NCBI GenBank assembly: GCA_029298735.1
Contig: JANSLP010000448.1
Span: 1 to 22,211 of the forward strand
DNA from: Ophiostoma sp. CBS 140.51
Lineage: Eukaryota; Ascomycota; Sordariomycetes; Ophiostomatales; Ophiostomataceae
DNA length: 22,211 nt
Direction of reading: 5' to 3'
Shown here: positions 19,712 to 22,211 of the stretch, one piece after another
How the letters are laid out: every line of letters begins with the position of its first letter
Position numbering within the stretch: position 1 is the stretch's first letter
Translations under genes and position numbers: made by a program
Notes under the pieces: model-generated
Told to the model about the DNA's origin: nothing
The model's input: the letters and a program-made list of their open reading frames with translations, nothing else
Database searches by the model: none

Positions 19712-22092
19712 CGGTGCGCGGTCTGGCATGCTTAGACGGCTCAGACCACCGCACGGTTATTAAAGACGCAAGATAACGCACAAGGAACTGTCAATATATC
19801 GCCTTGTGTGTTCTGCGCATCTATATTTTAAAGAGAGGGGGGGGGGGGCAGATAGTAAAAGGTTCGGGTGGACCTCGATACAATGCGTTACATTAATGCC
19901 GTATCGTCAAACGGACTTTTTTTCTCAGGGGAGTAACATGATGCCTACCTCTGGGATTTTTTGGGGGGAGGGGCTCTTTTCAAGATATTCTACAATTCTT
20001 AAGGGCGTTTTTTTTTTTCTTTTTTTCTATTATACCAACTGTGCTTCAACACAAACCAGGTTATTTTTCCATAGAAGACAATCAGATTTGGAATCTCATC
20101 TATTTTACCCATAATAATCTTCTGCGGCCGTGAATGCCGACTCGGCCGACCACATCCCAACACAAGTACCTGCAGTATTTTTGAGACGGAAAACATATCA
20201 GCCCCTACATCGCACTGACGGGGTGGGTATTTGGTACGCGGCCCCGAAAGGCGGGGTGCACGACGAGTGGTAGACCACACATCATTTCAGTTTTGTTGCC
20301 ATATTTGCCGCCGCCATCGTCATTTCCTCGGCCATGTCAGTTGCAGAACAAAGTAAAGAGGGGAGAGAAATCCGTTTCAAGTTTCTTTATTGTGTTTTTT
20401 TAAACTTAATTTACTACTTTACGCCCATTTTGTATACAATTCATATACATTTATCTTGAATTGCATTGTGCTTTCTGTTTGGGTTTGTTTACTTTCAAAT
20501 GTCACCTGAAGAAGACGTTCTGGGTCCACTTAAGACGGACATGGTTAGCAACTGCCTTTAATTGTTAGCGCATGCAAGCACTCGGCTCGTGCCGCTGAAG
20601 ATCAACATGCCCTTTCAATCTTTGTTCCATAACATCCAAAGCAAGTTATGAAAAAAAGAAGGAAAAAAAAGGGTCGGTGAGCAGCTTCAATATATTTCAA
20701 GGTGATGAACGTAAATACAGGACGATGAGGATGCAGGACGAGGTCAACGACATAGTTCTAGGGCCTATAACACGCCGCTGGCCAGGTGTAATACTGGTGA
20801 CATAGCGAATATGTGGCTTTAAATCTTTTTCTTACACACCTTGCCAGTTTGGGCCGGGAAAACATAGGCGCGTATATTTCGTTAAAGACCGTCCATAGAC
20901 GTTGTTCAAGGCAGCGGCCCAGGGCTTCGTAGTTCATGGGCGGGGATGACGATGGACGGAAACTTCACCGCCGGTCATTGCTAAATCGTGGCGCCCGTCC
21001 CAGGGGCGCAGTCAGCTATTGGAAGGGTGCTCGAGCCAGGAGCACAACGGAAACGCAGGTTCGGAGAAAGGTGAATACAGCCAGATAAAGGTAAACGGTA
21101 CCCGGGGCAGGAGCAGCGCGGGTCGGAAAAGCCTTGAAGTTTCTGCCTCCAGCCCCTCTCATGCCACATGTGCAACAGTGGTTTTAGAGGGAATGGCAAT
21201 GGAACACGAAAACACGGAAAGCGGTCGTCTTCTTGGCGGCCGAGGCCTTCAATGCGGCCGCGCCTACCTCCAATAAGGTTGAAGGTGTCCCCCTATTTAT
21301 TCCCTAGATTTGAAAAGCGGTGAACTCTTCTCCCTTCATTCTTCTTTTGTCGTCATCATGGTCGATATCAAACGTGCGCACTAAGCACGCCGAGCCATGA
21401 TGGACGTCCGATCTGCTATCGCCGTCCGTCCCGGTCAATCATCAAACGGCCATACTGTGGATACGCATGCCGCCGCTCCTTACGTCCACGGCACTTCTTT
21501 CGTCTTTTACATTCACAAACAGTCCCGTATCCAGCGTAGACCTAAAGAACCTCTCAGAGTTGCGGTTGAAGACCTTCTTCCCAGTCGCATTTCTGTCCCC
21601 TCTTCTCCCCCTCCTTTCCCCCTTTGGTTCACCGCCGAAACTTGATATTTTCTACCTCATTCCCTTATTTTTTCACCCAACCAACGGCAGCCAAGTCATG
21701 CAGGTCACAAAACTGCTGCACTTGTGGCTGAGGACCCACTAGGGGGTTGGCCCCGCGCCGGTGCACGAGTTGTGGTGATGTCAAATTTCATCCGTCGGGC
21801 ACGTTCCAAGCCCCAACCACAATAACCTGCAATACGACGACGTGTAGTGCTGGAGTGGGGGCGCTGTCTCGAGTGAGAAAGCGGGCCACCAATCAGGCGC
21901 AGATATGTGCCAGCCTTGTTCATGTCGCGGTAGAGGGTTGCGGTAGAGGATCCTTTTATGCCCAAAGCCTCATTCTCGGCGACTACGCTACCACATGCTG
22001 GCATTAGTTTCTGCACTTTTGGATTCTTGCACTTTTGTACATTGGGGCGGCCAAATACCAATACGATTCTCTTGCTTCCCGTCTGCATTCTG
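19712..22092. other. Long stretch without a supported gene
   Basis: This 2.4 kb holds homopolymer runs (12 G at 19837-19848, several T runs near 19920-20030), AT-rich sequence to about 20860, then more GC-rich sequence with NotI-like GCGGCCGC at about 21253. No protein family, tRNA or transposon remnant is recognisable. Base composition changes near 20870, which may mark approach to another gene's promoter. Confidence 0.4.
21397..21645 (+). CDS. Weak candidate first exon or small gene
   Basis: An 82-codon open frame starts with GCCATGATGG after a CT-rich leader (about 21326-21357), which is typical of fungal transcripts. An eight-codon upstream frame (21358-21384) precedes it. The product matches nothing that I know and becomes Pro/Ser-rich at its end, where a splice donor or simple termination are both possible. 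It could be the start of a gene extending to the right or chance; confidence is low. Confidence 0.2.
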   Translation: MMDVRSAIAVRPGQSSNGHTVDTHAAAPYVHGTSFVFYIHKQSRIQRRPKEPLRVAVEDLLPSRISVPSSPPPFPLWFTAET

Positions 22093-22211
22093 ATGGAGGG
22101 GTCCGGGGGGGGGGGCGACGAGACGGAGGAGACGGAGGAGACAGATGAGGCCGACGAAGGGGCTGACGAAGGGGCTGACGACACAGACGAGGCCGACTTG
22201 CTGGGGCGGCA
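22093..22211. repeat. G-run and GAC/GAG-type short repeats, possible partial coding region at the right edge
   Basis: After 11 G residues (22105-22115) come GAGACG-type units (22117-22145) and a twice-repeated GACGAAGGGGCT unit. Read on the plus strand from ATG 22093 this gives an acidic Asp/Glu/Thr/Ala sequence open to the window edge. Read on the minus strand it gives a Ser/Ala/Pro sequence, open from the edge into the window. Either could be the end of a gene outside the window; sequence here does not decide. Confidence 0.4.

Noticed and set aside
21705..22184. A 159-codon minus-strand frame starting in the Ser/Ala repeat
   Set aside because: Only the repeat part looks protein-like; the rest has no family resemblance and no supporting splice or promoter signals. 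It is kept only as part of the edge repeat entry.
1..22211. tRNA genes, rRNA, CRISPR arrays, intact transposons
   Set aside because: Reading both strands showed no tRNA-like B-box with a matching cloverleaf, no spaced repeats and no transposase or reverse transcriptase motifs.

Overview
The window looks like chromosomal DNA of a filamentous ascomycete (Pezizomycotina). The genes are interrupted by short introns (about 70 to 120 bp) with GT..AG ends and CTAAC- or CTGAC-type branch points just before the acceptor. Promoters and leaders are pyrimidine-rich. Nothing bacterial is present: no operons and no ribosome binding sites. The species cannot be told from the sequence alone.

The main content, about bases 340 to 16545, is a three-copy tandem array of a two-gene module. 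In every copy a gene for a Ser/Thr protein kinase with an N-terminal FHA-like domain lies on the minus strand. It is transcribed divergently from a plus-strand gene for a partner protein of a family I do not recognise. The kinases (K1 340-2537, K2 5834-7719, K3 12052-13943) share a single phase-0 intron at the same codon, in kinase subdomain IV just after a K/D-H dipeptide. The partners (P1 3949-5525, P2 8515-10069, P3 14645-16545) share two phase-2 introns. They also share a C-terminal core with a CxxC motif (CPPC or CLPC), a PAAM-F/Y-YL segment, a DWT.F segment and an LQNWLEFM coiled-coil-like segment. Modules 2 and 3 resemble each other most in both genes and share a 24-bp promoter element; module 1 is more diverged. 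The pair therefore seems to have been duplicated and to have diverged as a unit. A plausible reading is that kinase and partner act together, but their function is not known from sequence.

Between modules 2 and 3 lies a degraded dynamin-family GTPase gene (about 10224-10969). It has five in-frame stops, each explicable by a C-to-T change, and a frameshift or deletion before its GED region.

To the right of the array, 17763-19711 encodes a long, mostly disordered protein with a helical, charged middle and a C-terminal membrane segment. The last 2.4 kb has no gene I can support except weak candidates, including an acidic or Ser-rich repeat at the right edge that is open on both strands. I found no rRNA, tRNA, CRISPR array or intact mobile element.
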